From NCBI RefSeq assembly GCF_015354575.1, contig NZ_JACAFQ010000003.1:1-64000 (forward strand): 64,000 bases of DNA, written 5' to 3'. Source of the stretch: Pseudomonas sp. UFMG81. Its GTDB lineage: Bacteria; Pseudomonadota; Gammaproteobacteria; Pseudomonadales; Pseudomonadaceae. The stretch's first letter is position 1. Each line of letters opens with the position of its first letter. Shown here piece by piece: positions 18,064 to 28,780 of the stretch. A program made the position numbers and the translations under genes. Under the pieces are notes generated by a model. That model searched no databases. It saw nothing but the letters and a program-made list of their open reading frames with translations, and was not told the origin of the DNA.

Positions 18064-18309
18064 TCAGGCGGGTTGTGGGGTTTTCAGGATGGTCAGCAGC
18101 AATTGGACGCTTTCGGCGGCATCGTTGCCGAGGCTGGTGAGGTAGCCGCCATCGGGCTGGTCGGTCAGCTCTTTCTCATACAGGCGCTTGGCGGCGGCGA
18201 TCAGGGCGGGGGGCGCGCTGCTGCCAACCTTGATGCCTTCCTGGTGGCTGTCCAGGTTGAACAGGGCGAGGACTTCCAGTTCGGCGATCAATTCGGGGGT
18301 GAAGGACAT
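18064..18309 (-). CDS. TIGR02647 family protein
   Basis: An 81-residue protein matching TIGR02647 from start to end (MSFTPELIAELEVLALFNLDSHQEGIKV..., QPDGGYLTSLG), a small helical family of gammaproteobacteria thought to bind DNA. ATG 18309 follows AGGAG by 7 bases. That ribosome site is inside a 14-bp perfect hairpin (18316-18351) that separates it from the upstream acidic-protein gene, so its translation may be controlled or coupled. Confidence 0.85.
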   Translation of the reverse strand: MSFTPELIAELEVLALFNLDSHQEGIKVGSSAPPALIAAAKRLYEKELTDQPDGGYLTSLGNDAAESVQLLLTILKTPQPA

Positions 18310-18315
18310 AAGGCG

Positions 18316-18351
18316 ACTCCTGACTTCCAGACAAGGATGGAAGTCAGGAGT
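18316..18351 (-). promoter_or_regulatory. 14-bp perfect hairpin burying the ribosome site of the TIGR02647 gene
   Basis: ACTCCTGACTTCCA at 18316-18329 and TGGAAGTCAGGAGT at 18338-18351 pair without mismatch around 8 bases. On the minus strand the 3' arm contains AGGAG, the Shine-Dalgarno of the TIGR02647 gene, 7 bases before its ATG. No U-run follows, so control of translation is likelier than termination. Confidence 0.6.
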
Positions 18352-18361
18352 GTAGTCAGGC

Positions 18362-18664
18362 TTATTCGATATCGCCTTGATCCGCCTCAGGTGGCAGCTC
18401 CGGCAGGGCGCGCAGGGCGGCTTCGTACCACTCGGTATTGAACGCGCGGTCCGCATCGAGCATGGCGTCGATCTCGATGGCCAGCACATGAGCCATGAGG
18501 TTGAGGATGTCTTCGCGCTCGTAGCCGACCAGGGTCAGCTTGTTGAATGTGGCCTTGGCCGCAGGCGGCTCGCCGCTTTCGATCTGGTTCTCGATGGCCT
18601 GGGTCAGCGTGGCCTCGGCGAAGTCTTCTTCATCATTGTTGTCGATGTCTTGGGGTTCGCTCAT
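18362..18664 (-). CDS. Conserved acidic hypothetical protein
   Basis: A 100-residue protein with an acidic start (MSEPQDIDNNDEEDFAEA) and a helical rest (LTLVGYEREDILNLMAHVLAIEIDAML..., RAFNTEWYEAALRALPELP). The YEREDILNLMA segment suggests a helical bundle related to small proteins found beside cyaA in pseudomonads, but no named family is certain. Same strand as the TIGR02647 gene, 52 bases upstream, so probably one transcript. Confidence 0.7.
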   Translation of the reverse strand: MSEPQDIDNNDEEDFAEATLTQAIENQIESGEPPAAKATFNKLTLVGYEREDILNLMAHVLAIEIDAMLDADRAFNTEWYEAALRALPELPPEADQGDIE

Positions 18665-18809
18665 GGCGGTGCTCCTGTGGTGAAGCGCACAGTGTGCCAT
18701 GCCCGCCGCGCCAATGCCCGGCCATCGACGTCGCCCATGACGCTGGCCAAGGGTGGGGAAGGGGGCTATAACAGCCGGGCCATCCCCACACGGCCTGGAG
18801 GCTGTCTCA

Positions 18810-19472
18810 ATGCTCAAGCTTCATGGATTCGCGGTCAGCAACTACTACAACATGGTCAAGCTGGCGCTGTTGGCGAAAGGGCTGCCATTCGAAGAAGTGC
18901 CATTCTTCGGCGGCCAGATGCCCCAGGCCCTGGCGATCAGCCCGCGCGGCAAGGTGCCGGTGCTGGAGACCGAGCACGGCTTCCTCAGCGAGACCGGGGT
19001 GATCCTCGACTACATCGAGCAGACCCAGCCCGGCACGCCGTTGCTGCCTGCCGACGCCTTCGGCCAGGCCAAGGTGCGCGAGCTGCTGAGGGAGATCGAG
19101 CTGTACATCGAATTGCCGGCGCGCACCTGCTACGCCGAGGCGTTCTTCGGCGCGGCGGTGGAGCCGCTGATCAAGGAGCGTGCCCGGGCCGACCTGCTGG
19201 CGGGCTTCGCCACCCTCAAGCGCAATGGCAAGTTCGCCCCTTACGTGGCGGGCGAGCAGATGACCATCGCCGACCTGATGTTCTGCTTCTCGGTGGACCT
19301 GGCCTGCGCGGTGGGCAAGAAGGTGCTGAACATCGACTTCCTGGAGGACTTCCCGCAGGCGAAGGCGTTGCTGCAGCTGCTGGGGGACAACCCGCACATG
19401 GCGAAGATCGTGGCGGACAAGGACGCGGCGATGCCGGCGTTCATTGAGATGGTGAAAAGCGGTAAGCGTTGA
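18810..19472 (+). CDS. Glutathione S-transferase family protein
   Basis: A 220-residue GST. The thioredoxin-like N-terminal domain includes SNYYNMVKLALLAKG, ISPRGKVPVLET (the cis-Pro glutathione loop) and LSETGVILDYIEQ. The helical C-terminal domain carries MTIADLMFCFSVDLA. ATG 18810 starts the domain exactly; the longer upstream frame adds no homologous sequence. Substrate unknown. Confidence 0.9.
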   Translation: MLKLHGFAVSNYYNMVKLALLAKGLPFEEVPFFGGQMPQALAISPRGKVPVLETEHGFLSETGVILDYIEQTQPGTPLLPADAFGQAKVRELLREIELYIELPARTCYAEAFFGAAVEPLIKERARADLLAGFATLKRNGKFAPYVAGEQMTIADLMFCFSVDLACAVGKKVLNIDFLEDFPQAKALLQLLGDNPHMAKIVADKDAAMPAFIEMVKSGKR

Positions 19473-19503
19473 ATCTGGAGAAGGGGCTGTGCTGTGCAGC
19501 CCA

Positions 19504-19657
19504 TTCGCCGGCAAGCCGGCTCCCACATCTTGCGCGGTATCTGTAGGAGCGGCCTTGTGTCGCGAAAGGGCTGCATAGCAGCCCCGGCGATCTTGGGCGT
19601 ACTCGAGAACCTGGGGGCGCTGCGCACCCCTTTCGCGACACAAGGCCGCTCCTACAG
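19504..19657. repeat. REP-like cluster between the GST gene and argH
   Basis: 30-base arms at 19541-19570 and 19628-19657 (GGAGCGGCCTTGTGTCGCGA type) pair. Inside is a second stem-forming stretch, and a lone CGCCGGCAAGCCGGCTCCC element lies at 19506-19526. The 312-base gap between convergent genes is otherwise empty. Confidence 0.85.
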
Positions 19658-19784
19658 AAGATCTGTGCCAGGCAGTTGCTCCCACAGGGATTGCGCAGAC
19701 GCCAGAGCAGCGCTGCACCTGTGGGAGCGGCGGTTCGCCGCCGCGATTTACCCGCGAACGAGGGCGAAGCCCTCGCGTTGCTGC

Positions 19785-21179
<1,395 letters not shown>

Positions 21180-21478
21180 GGATTCACTCGTTGAAGGCGT
21201 GAACGGAAAAAAGTGCCGCGATCATAGCAGGGTTGCGCGTGCCGACGCAGGGGCGCTGGTCGACAGAATCCTCTGATAGAAGGGGCGCACGGCATATTCA
21301 ACGATTGAACGGCAGTGTTCCACGGACCGTCTACAGTTGGACAAAGGACTGGCGGTGAATCTGCCAGGCCAGTGAATCTTTGGCCTTCGCACCGGTCTGT
21401 AGCGTGACCGCTTACCAGTCACCCCACACCTGTCTACGCTATACCCGTGCGAGACTCACTCAGGAATCCAGCGCAATT

Positions 21479-22225
21479 ATGAATGTCCTGATCGTTGATG
21501 ACGAACCCCAAGCCCGCGAACGCCTGAGCCGGCTGCTCGGCGAGCTGGAGGGCTACACCGTGATGGAGCCCAGCGCCACCAACGGCGAGGAGGCCCTGGC
21601 ACTGATCGAGAGCCTCAAGCCCGATGTGGTGCTGCTGGATATTGGCATGCCGGGCCTCGATGGCCTGCAGGTCGCCGCCAGGCTGTGCGAGCGCGAGGCG
21701 CCGCCGGCGGTGGTGTTCTGCACCGGTGATGACGAATACGGCCCCGAGGCCTTCAAAGACAGCACCCTCAGCCACGTGACCAAACCCATTCAACCCCAGG
21801 CCCTGCGCGATGCCCTGCGCAAGGCCGAAAAACCCAACCGCGCACAGCTGGCAGCCTTGACCAGGCCAGGCACGGAAGGTGGTGGCCCGCGCAGCCATAT
21901 CAGTGCGCGGACCCGTAAGGGCATCGAGTTGATCCCTCTGCCGCAAGTGATCTACTTCATCGCCGACCACAAGTACGTCACCTTGCGCCACGAGGCCGGC
22001 GAGGTGCTGCTCGACGAGCCGCTCAAGGCACTGGAGGACGAGTTCGGCGAACGTTTCGTGCGGATTCACCGCAATGCCCTGGTCGCCCGCGAGCGTATCG
22101 AGAAGCTGCAACGCACGCCGTTGGGGCATTTCCAGCTCTATCTCAAGGGCCTCGACGGCGATGCGCTGACCGTGAGCCGGCGCCATGTGGCCGGCGTGCG
22201 CAAGATGATGCAGTCATTGCACTGA
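21479..22225 (+). CDS. algR: LytTR response regulator AlgR
   Basis: A 248-residue response regulator. The receiver domain (residues 1-120) has the phosphorylated D54 in VVLLDIGMPGLDG and the acidic pair in IVDDEP. The C-terminal LytTR DNA-binding domain runs from about residue 145 (IELIPLPQVIYFIADHKYVTLRH ... RIHRNALVARERI). In P. aeruginosa AlgR controls alginate and twitching with the kinase AlgZ. Here argH lies directly upstream and no kinase gene is present. hemC follows after a REP pair. Confidence 0.95.
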   Translation: MNVLIVDDEPQARERLSRLLGELEGYTVMEPSATNGEEALALIESLKPDVVLLDIGMPGLDGLQVAARLCEREAPPAVVFCTGDDEYGPEAFKDSTLSHVTKPIQPQALRDALRKAEKPNRAQLAALTRPGTEGGGPRSHISARTRKGIELIPLPQVIYFIADHKYVTLRHEAGEVLLDEPLKALEDEFGERFVRIHRNALVARERIEKLQRTPLGHFQLYLKGLDGDALTVSRRHVAGVRKMMQSLH

Positions 22226-22231
22226 CGCTTT

Positions 22232-22291
22232 CGCGGGTAAACCCGCTCCCACGGGCTGGCGATCTACCCTGTGGGAGCGGGTTTACCCGCG
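22232..22291. repeat. REP-like inverted pair, GGGTAAACCCGCTCCCAC type
   Basis: 21-base arms at 22232-22252 and 22271-22291 pair between algR and hemC; it may act as a transcript-end or stability element. Confidence 0.8.
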
Positions 22292-22381
22292 TAGGGGCGC
22301 TACGCAATCCTGATCTGAATCTGCGGGAACCATGGGAGGAGCTGTTATGATCGGCAGCATTTCTCTGGTTCGGGGCGTTCC

Positions 22382-23323
22382 ATGTCCACTCGCGAAATCC
22401 GCATTGCCACCCGTAAAAGTGCCTTGGCCCTGTGGCAGGCCGAGTATGTAAAAGCCCGCCTGGAGCAGGCTCACCCAGGCCTGCTGGTCACCCTGGTGCC
22501 AATGGTCAGCCGTGGCGACAAGCTGCTCGACGCACCCTTGGCGAAAATCGGCGGCAAGGGCCTGTTCGTCAAGGAGCTGGAAACCGCACTGCTCGACAAC
22601 GAAGCCGACATCGCCGTGCATTCGATGAAGGACGTGCCCATGGACTTCCCCGAGGGCCTGGGCCTGTACTGCATCTGCGAGCGCGAAGACCCGCGCGACG
22701 CCTTTGTCTCCAACACCTTCAAAAGCCTCGAGGCGTTGCCGGCCGGCAGCATCGTCGGCACCTCCAGCCTGCGCCGCCAGGCCCAGTTGCTGGCGCGTCG
22801 CCCCGACCTGCAAATCCGCTTCCTGCGCGGCAACGTCAACACGCGCCTGGCCAAGCTCGATGCCGGCGAATACGACGCCATCATCCTCGCTGCCGCCGGC
22901 CTGATCCGCCTGGGCTTCGAGGACCGCATCACCGATACCATCAGCGTCGACGACAGCCTACCGGCGGGCGGCCAGGGTGCGGTGGGCATCGAGTGCCGCA
23001 GCGCCGATCATGAAATCCACGCCTTGCTGGCCCCCCTGCACCATGCCGATACCGCCGACCGGGTGGTCGCCGAGCGCGCCTTGAACAAGCGCCTGAATGG
23101 TGGCTGCCAGGTGCCGATCGCCTGCTACGCGGTGCTTGAAGGCGAGCAGCTGTGGCTGCGCGGCCTGGTCGGCCAGCCTTCCGGCGGCACCCTGCTGGTG
23201 GCCGATGCGCGCGCCCCGCGTGCCAGTGCCGAGGCGCTGGGGGTGCAGGTCGCCGAAGACCTGCTCGGCCAGGGCGCCGAGGCGATTCTCAAGGAAGTCT
23301 ACGGCGAGGCCGGCCACCCGTGA
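22382..23323 (+). CDS. hemC: Hydroxymethylbilane synthase HemC
   Basis: A 313-residue porphobilinogen deaminase that joins four porphobilinogens into hydroxymethylbilane. The dipyrromethane cofactor attaches to C242 in [31 protein letters not shown] and [11 protein letters not shown] are family signatures. Its stop overlaps the GTG start of hemD. Confidence 0.97.
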   Translation: MSTREIRIATRKSALALWQAEYVKARLEQAHPGLLVTLVPMVSRGDKLLDAPLAKIGGKGLFVKELETALLDNEADIAVHSMKDVPMDFPEGLGLYCICEREDPRDAFVSNTFKSLEALPAGSIVGTSSLRRQAQLLARRPDLQIRFLRGNVNTRLAKLDAGEYDAIILAAAGLIRLGFEDRITDTISVDDSLPAGGQGAVGIECRSADHEIHALLAPLHHADTADRVVAERALNKRLNGGCQVPIACYAVLEGEQLWLRGLVGQPSGGTLLVADARAPRASAEALGVQVAEDLLGQGAEAILKEVYGEAGHP

Positions 23324-24087
23324 GCCCTTGGCGCCTGCTGCTGACCCGGCCCGAAGAGGACTGTGCGGCACTGGCGCTGTCGCTGGCCGAGGCGGGCATC
23401 GCCAGCGCCAGCCTGCCGTTGCTGGCCATCGAAGCGCTCGCGCCGAGCCCCGCGCAGCAACAGTGCCTGCGCGACATCGGCCAGGCCAGGGCGATCATCG
23501 TGGTCAGCAAACCGGCTGCACGACTGCTGCTGGAACGGCTCGAGCAGGCGGGTATCGAGCCGCCGGGCACCGGCTGGTTCACGGTAGGCGAGGCGACCGC
23601 GCGGGTCCTTCAGGATCGCGGGCTGTTGGTGACATACCCTACAGCTGGCGATGACAGTGAGGCCTTGCTCGGCCTGCCTGCCCTACGCAAAGCTATCGCT
23701 CTTCCTACGCCGCGCGTCCTGATCGTCCGTGGTGTGGGAGGTCGCGAACTGCTGGCCGAGCGTCTTGCAGAGCAAGGTGCTAGTGTCGATTATCTGGAAC
23801 TGTATCGCCGCTGCCTGCCGGAGTACCCGCTGGGTACCTTGGCGCACTGCGTCGATGGGGAACGCCTCAACGGCCTGGTGGTCAGCAGTGGGCAGGGGCT
23901 TGAACACCTGCATCGGCTGGCCGGGGCGGATTGGCCGAGGCTGGCGGGCCTGCCGTTGTTCGTACCCAGCCCCCGCGTGGCCGAACAGGCCCGTGCGCTG
24001 GGTGCTCGAAGAATTGTGGATTGCCGTGGCGCCAGCGCCGCGGCATTGCTGGCAGCCGTGCAGCACACCGCTGCACCTGCCCCTTGA
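23320..24087 (+). CDS. hemD: Uroporphyrinogen-III synthase HemD
   Basis: A 255-residue HemD that closes and isomerises hydroxymethylbilane. It starts at a GTG overlapping the hemC stop (GTGA), so the two are translationally coupled. Recognisable parts are [45 protein letters not shown] and [17 protein letters not shown]. Sequence divergence is normal for HemD; neighbours confirm the call. Confidence 0.93.
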   Translation: MSPWRLLLTRPEEDCAALALSLAEAGIASASLPLLAIEALAPSPAQQQCLRDIGQARAIIVVSKPAARLLLERLEQAGIEPPGTGWFTVGEATARVLQDRGLLVTYPTAGDDSEALLGLPALRKAIALPTPRVLIVRGVGGRELLAERLAEQGASVDYLELYRRCLPEYPLGTLAHCVDGERLNGLVVSSGQGLEHLHRLAGADWPRLAGLPLFVPSPRVAEQARALGARRIVDCRGASAAALLAAVQHTAAPAP

Positions 24088-24131
24088 GGCGCTAAGCTTG
24101 AGCGATGCGCCACCATGCAAAGGATGGATAC

Positions 24132-25229
24132 GTGAGCGAAACAGTCTTGCCCAACGCTGAACAGACCTCGGCGCCAGAAGCGTCGCAAACCTCGTCCACA
24201 CCCGCCCGACGCTCTGGCAATGGCGTAGCGTTGCTGGCCCTGCTGCTGGGCGCCGCGGGCGTTGCCATCGGTGGCTGGGGCGCCTGGCAGGTTCGTCAAC
24301 TGCAAGGCAGCGAGCAGGGGCAGGGCGAGCACCTGCAAGCCCTCAACCAGCGCGCCGACGCCCTGCAACAACGTGAGCAGCAGCTCACCGCACAATTGGC
24401 CAGCCTGCCCGCCGCCAGCGAGCTGGAAGACCGTCGCCGCCTGGTGGCGCAACTGCAGGGCGACCAGCAGCGCTTGAACCAGCGCCTGGAAACCGCACTG
24501 GGTGAAAGTCGCAAGGAGTGGCGCCTGGCCGAGGCCGAGCATTTGCTGCGCCTGGCCACCCTGCGCCTGTCGGCGTTGCAGGACATCACCAGCGCCAAGG
24601 CCCTGGTGCAAGGTGCCGACGAAATCCTCCGTGAGCAGAGCGACCCAGGCGCCTTCGCCGCCCGCGAGCAACTGGCACGCAGCCTGGCCACCCTGGACAG
24701 CACCCAGCAGCCGGATCGCACCGGGCTGTTCCTCAAGCTCGCCGCCCAGCGCGAGCAGGTCCAGCAGCTCAGCGCCCAGTCGCCGGAGTTCGACAGCAAG
24801 GCCGACGCCATGGGCGCGCTCACCGCCGATGGCGACGGCGCCAGCCGCTGGTCGCAGTGGTGGGCCGAGATATCCAAGTACTTCCAGATCGAGTTCGACG
24901 CCGACGACAATGTGCGCCCGCTGCTCTCCGGGCAGTCGCTCAACCAGCTGCGCCTGGCCCTGAGCCTGACCATCGAGCAGGCCCAGTGGGCCGCGCTCAA
25001 CGGAGAGGCCAAGGTCTACGCCCAGGCGCTGGACGATGCCCGCAGCGTCCTGCTGGCCAACTTCAACCCAGACAACGCGCAAAGCAAGGCGATGCTCGAC
25101 AGCCTCAACCAGCTGGCCGAGCAGCCCGTGTCGGTGGTCACCCCCGACCTCTCCGAAAGCCTGGCTGCGGTGCAGGCTTATATCCAGCGTCGCCACCTGC
25201 CGGCCGAAGCCGAGGGGGCCAAACCATGA
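24132..25229 (+). CDS. hemX: HemX family protein
   Basis: A 365-residue protein with a single membrane helix near residues 26-49 (VALLALLLGAAGVAIGGWGAW), a coiled coil (LQALNQRADALQQREQQLTAQLA) and a conserved periplasmic domain (EWRLAEAEHLLRLATLRLSALQD). Often annotated as a uroporphyrinogen-III methyltransferase, but it lacks the methyltransferase fold, so a scaffold role is more likely. GTG 24132 is chosen; an ATG 9 codons upstream is possible. hemY overlaps by ATGA. Confidence 0.9.
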   Translation: MSETVLPNAEQTSAPEASQTSSTPARRSGNGVALLALLLGAAGVAIGGWGAWQVRQLQGSEQGQGEHLQALNQRADALQQREQQLTAQLASLPAASELEDRRRLVAQLQGDQQRLNQRLETALGESRKEWRLAEAEHLLRLATLRLSALQDITSAKALVQGADEILREQSDPGAFAAREQLARSLATLDSTQQPDRTGLFLKLAAQREQVQQLSAQSPEFDSKADAMGALTADGDGASRWSQWWAEISKYFQIEFDADDNVRPLLSGQSLNQLRLALSLTIEQAQWAALNGEAKVYAQALDDARSVLLANFNPDNAQSKAMLDSLNQLAEQPVSVVTPDLSESLAAVQAYIQRRHLPAEAEGAKP

Positions 25230-26464
25230 AGCGCACCTACCTGCTGGCGGTGCTGGCGATCGTGGTTGCCGCAGCGCTGGGCATCGCCATCGCCAAGCAC
25301 AGCGGCTATGTGCTGATCGCCTATGGCGGCTTCCGCTACCAGTCAGGGCTGTGGGCGGCACTGGGGGCGTTGGTCGGCATCGTGCTGTTGCTGCTGGTGC
25401 TGCGCTATCTGGTCGGGCTGGTGCTCACCTCCACCGGGGTGGTCAACCCTTGGTCGCGGCGCAACCGCAGCCGGCGTACCCGCATTGCGGTCGAACAGGG
25501 GCAACTGGACCTGGCCGAAGGCCGCTGGAGCAGTGCCCAGCGGCACTTGCAGCGCGCCGCCGAGGCCGAGCGTCAGCCCTTGCTGTACTACCTGGGTGCC
25601 GCCCGTGCCGCCAACGAGCAGGGCCGTGTGGAAGAGCGTGACAACTTGCTCGAGCGGGCACTGGAGCGCCAACCACAGGCTGAACTGGCCATCGCCCTCA
25701 CCCATGCCCAATTGCAGATGGACCGCGGTGAGAGCGACGGTGCCCTCGACGCACTGCAAGCCATGCAGGCGCGTCATCCGCACAACGCTCAGGTACTGCG
25801 CCTGTTGCAGCGCCTGCACCTCGAGCGTGGTGACTGGCCGGCACTGATCCGGTTGCTGCCTGACCTGCGCAAGCACAAGGTGCTGCCAGCCTCCGAGCTG
25901 GCCGAACTTGAACAGCGTGCCTGGGGCCAGAACCTGGGCCTGGCGGCAACCCGTGGAGAAGACCAGCAGACCGCACGCCAGGCGCTCGAACGTGCCTGGC
26001 AGCAGCTCACCGCGGCCCAGCGTCAGGAACCGCGGCTAGTGTTGGCCTATGCCGAACAGTTGCGCCAGGTGGGTGCCCAGGGCGAGGCTGAACAGGTGCT
26101 GCGCGCCGCCCTCAAGCGCGAATACGAAAGCCACCTGGCACGGTTGTATGGCCTGGTACGCGGCGACGATCCGGTGCGCCAGCTGCAAACCGCCGAAGGC
26201 TGGTTGAAGGACCACCCGCAAGACCCGAGCCTGCTGCTCACGCTCGGCCGCTTGAGCCTGCAGAATCGCCTGTGGGGCAAGGCCCGTGACTACCTGGAGA
26301 GCAGCCTGAACCTGCAACGCAACCCGGAAGCCTGCGCGGAGCTTGCGCGCCTGCTGGCCGGGCTGGGTGAGACCGAGCGCAGCAATCAGTTGTTCCAGGA
26401 AGGCCTGGGGTTGCTGGATGAGCGTCTGCTAGCTTTGCCGTTGCCAGAGGCGGTGCGGGCCTGA
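25226..26464 (+). CDS. hemY: HemY family protein with TPR-like repeats
   Basis: A 412-residue protein with two N-terminal membrane helices (residues 4-24 and 40-63) then the HemY N-domain and TPR-like helical repeats (LAEGRWSSAQRHLQRAAEAE, RVEERDNLLERALERQP and others). It is the proteobacterial HemY associated with haem synthesis, not the Bacillus protoporphyrinogen oxidase. Last gene of hemCDXY; a long hairpin follows. Confidence 0.92.
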   Translation: MKRTYLLAVLAIVVAAALGIAIAKHSGYVLIAYGGFRYQSGLWAALGALVGIVLLLLVLRYLVGLVLTSTGVVNPWSRRNRSRRTRIAVEQGQLDLAEGRWSSAQRHLQRAAEAERQPLLYYLGAARAANEQGRVEERDNLLERALERQPQAELAIALTHAQLQMDRGESDGALDALQAMQARHPHNAQVLRLLQRLHLERGDWPALIRLLPDLRKHKVLPASELAELEQRAWGQNLGLAATRGEDQQTARQALERAWQQLTAAQRQEPRLVLAYAEQLRQVGAQGEAEQVLRAALKREYESHLARLYGLVRGDDPVRQLQTAEGWLKDHPQDPSLLLTLGRLSLQNRLWGKARDYLESSLNLQRNPEACAELARLLAGLGETERSNQLFQEGLGLLDERLLALPLPEAVRA

Positions 26465-26470
26465 TGCTTA

Positions 26471-26523
26471 CCCCCTCAGGCTCGCCGGAGGCGCGAGCTT
26501 GAGGGGGCTCCTCAGCAGTTTTT
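26471..26523 (+). terminator. Long hairpin after hemY, probable terminator
   Basis: CCCCCTCA at 26471-26478 pairs with TGAGGGGG at 26500-26507, continued by GCTCG/CGAGC inside, with a T-rich stretch (GTTTTTGC) 10 bases later. Confidence 0.6.
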
Positions 26524-26686
26524 GCGGAAAGCCGATTTTTCGGCGGGCTTCATCGGATTACTCCTACTCGCTTCAGCAATGATTCACTGCCAAACAGCGA
26601 CGTCTCCCCGCTGTATCGCCTTGATACAACGCGCGTGTTTCCTCTACCGTTTCAAGCCCATTTTCCTTCGCGGACTTCCATCGCCC

Positions 26687-27193
26687 ATGTCGTTGGCCTG
26701 CTTGCGCAGCTTTTTTCTCCCGGCCTTGCTGGTCTCGATCACGGTGCTGGTCGCATCGTTGCGCCTGGAGTCGGTAGTCGGCCTGGTGCCCTGCGCCTTG
26801 TGCTTCAGTCAGCGCCTGATGCTGGGGCTGTATGCACTGGTCTGCCTGGCAGCGCTCATTCACCGGCCCGGCACCCGCGGCCAACGCAGTTATGGCTGGC
26901 TGGCGCTGGGGTGCGCTGTTGGGGGCGCGCTGCTGGCCGGGCGGCATGTCTGGTTGCAGGCAGACCCACAACTGCTCGAGGGATGTCACCTACCGCTGGC
27001 TCAGCTCATTGATCAACCGCTGGGTGAGCTCGCCAGGGCGTTGCTGATGGGGACCCCGGACTGCGTGTCCATCAGTTGGAGCTTCCTTGACCTCACGCTG
27101 CCTGAGTGGAGTCTGCTGGCCTTCCTGCTGCTCGCCGCGTTGCCATTGTCGTGGCTGACGGCCAATCGCTTGCGCCAGCGGGCGTGGGATTGA
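26687..27193 (+). CDS. dsbH: DsbB-family disulfide bond protein (DsbH)
   Basis: A 168-residue inner-membrane protein with four helices. The first redox pair is CALC in LVPCALCFSQR near residue 37, and a second pair lies in the periplasmic loops (EGCHLPL and TPDCVS), as in DsbB, which re-oxidises DsbA with quinone. Between hemY and algQ, exactly where the Pseudomonas paralogue dsbH is known. ATG 26687 gives a proper first helix; upstream in-frame sequence is not homologous. Confidence 0.88.
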   Translation: MSLACLRSFFLPALLVSITVLVASLRLESVVGLVPCALCFSQRLMLGLYALVCLAALIHRPGTRGQRSYGWLALGCAVGGALLAGRHVWLQADPQLLEGCHLPLAQLIDQPLGELARALLMGTPDCVSISWSFLDLTLPEWSLLAFLLLAALPLSWLTANRLRQRAWD

Positions 27194-27424
27194 CCCAAGA
27201 CAATGCGCAACGGTTTGTTCGACCAGTGGTGAGTAGGAAAGGGATTAAACACTTGTATGAACTTTGTGCGCTGCGTACCTTGAAGGGCACGGCGCACGGG
27301 AATAATCTCCCAGCACACATACTCAACATACAACTGTTCGATGCCGTCCTGCTGATGTCACCTTTGTGCCACGGGCTTGTGGCGCGAGGTGCAGCGGCAT
27401 CTACCCAGAAGGGAAGAGATCGCC

Positions 27425-27895
27425 ATGCTCGATAGTTGCCAGAACGCCCAGGAACGCTGGGGCGGTGTTCATAAGCTGATCGATCGTTGGCTGGAGGAGC
27501 GCCAGGAGCTGGTGCAAGCCTTCCGCGCTCTGCGCGATGCCAAGCCGGCCTTTGCCGACAAGGAGCAGAACCGGGATTTCTGTGCGGTGTTGGTCGACTA
27601 TGTGTCGGCCTGGCACTTCGAAGTCAGCGAGCAGCTGGTCAGCGAAGCCAAGGCCTTTGGCGACACCCGTGGCTTGGAACTGGCCACGCAGATCAATCCT
27701 CGCATCGATGAAAGCACCCAGATCGCGCTGGCCTTCAATGACCACTGCGAGAAGGGCGAGTGCAAGGACACCGAGCGCTTCGCCGAGAAGCTGGGCAAGC
27801 TTGGCAGCTTGCTGCATGAGCGCTTCGAACTGGAAGACTGCCTGATCGAAGTGCTGCACAACGCGCACAAGGAAGAGGACGCGGTGCAGGCCTGA
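27425..27895 (+). CDS. algQ: Rsd/AlgQ anti-sigma factor
   Basis: A 156-residue Rsd/AlgQ protein: [30 protein letters not shown] is the conserved N terminus. AlgQ binds region 4 of the housekeeping sigma factor and helps other sigma factors; in P. aeruginosa it influences alginate and siderophore genes. AAGGGAAGAG precedes the ATG. Its end lies 1 base from the convergent isomerase gene. The 231 bases before it show no gene and no clear promoter. Confidence 0.95.
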   Translation: MLDSCQNAQERWGGVHKLIDRWLEERQELVQAFRALRDAKPAFADKEQNRDFCAVLVDYVSAWHFEVSEQLVSEAKAFGDTRGLELATQINPRIDESTQIALAFNDHCEKGECKDTERFAEKLGKLGSLLHERFELEDCLIEVLHNAHKEEDAVQA

Positions 27896-27896
27896 C

Positions 27897-28556
27897 TCAG
27901 TCGGCCACGGCCAGCAGTTCGATCTCGAACACCAGGGGGGTGTAGGGCGCGATCAGGTCGCCCGCACCTTCGGCGCCGTATGCCTGCGCCGAAGGGATCA
28001 CCAGCCGCCATTTCGACCCGGCCTTCATCCTCGGCAGTGCCACCTGCCAGCCTTCGATCACCGAATCCAGCTTGAACCATTGCGGTTGCTGGCTCTGGTC
28101 GAACACCGTGCCATCCGGCAACTTCCCCACATAACGCACCTGCACACTGCCGCTGGCCTTGGGTTGCGCGCCAGTGCCGCTGGCCAGCTCGCTGTAGAGC
28201 ACACCCTCGGGCAGTTCGTGCACACCGGCCTTGGCCCGTTCACCCGCCATGAAGCGTTTTTCGGCGCTCAGCAGTTGGTCCACCTGGGCCTGTTCAGCGG
28301 CGGCGCTGGCTTGCGCGTCGTGCTGCGCAAGGATGGCTTGCATCTGCGACTTGGCGATCCGTGGCGGTTGGCCCTGATAGGCCTGGCGCAGGCCATCGAC
28401 CAGCGCGTCGAGCTGCAGGCCGGGGACTTCCTGGCGCAGGCGCTCACCCAGGCTGGCGCCGATGCTGTAGGCCAGGTCGTTGTCGGAAACGGGTTCAGGG
28501 GATGCCAGCGCCAAGGGGGCGACCAGGCACAGGCCGAGGATCAGGTAACGTGGCAT
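27897..28556 (-). CDS. FKBP-type peptidyl-prolyl isomerase, FklB/Mip-like, exported
   Basis: A 219-residue protein with a signal peptide (MPRYLILGLCLVAPLALASPE), an N-terminal dimerising helical domain (AYSIGASLGERLRQE) and a C-terminal FKBP domain (GSVQVRYVGKLPDGTVFDQS, VIEGWQVALPRMKAGSKWRLVIPSAQAYG). It speeds proline isomerisation in the periplasm. Same neighbours as in P. aeruginosa, between algQ and algP, on the opposite strand. Confidence 0.92.
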   Translation of the reverse strand: MPRYLILGLCLVAPLALASPEPVSDNDLAYSIGASLGERLRQEVPGLQLDALVDGLRQAYQGQPPRIAKSQMQAILAQHDAQASAAAEQAQVDQLLSAEKRFMAGERAKAGVHELPEGVLYSELASGTGAQPKASGSVQVRYVGKLPDGTVFDQSQQPQWFKLDSVIEGWQVALPRMKAGSKWRLVIPSAQAYGAEGAGDLIAPYTPLVFEIELLAVAD

Positions 28557-28780
28557 GCGCGACTCCAGCTGCAATAAGCGCGAAGTATGCCAGCCTTGTT
28601 GGCGAATGATTTGTAAATCTGCGCAATACATTAAACGGCATCTACACTTGTTTCCTGCTGCAAGACAACAACTTTGCCCAGGCATGCAACGCGGCGCTAC
28701 TGATACTGTCAACATGCCCTAGCGGCGGTAGCAGCAGAAGCATAGTATGAGCCGCACTCTCGTCAGCCAGGAGGTAAGCC

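Noticed and set aside
19504-19657. Paired inverted repeats as possible IS ends
   Set aside because: No transposase between them and no target-site duplication; the same element recurs as REP pairs in the window.
22432-23013. Alternative plus-strand frame inside hemC
   Set aside because: Arg-rich shadow in another frame of hemC.
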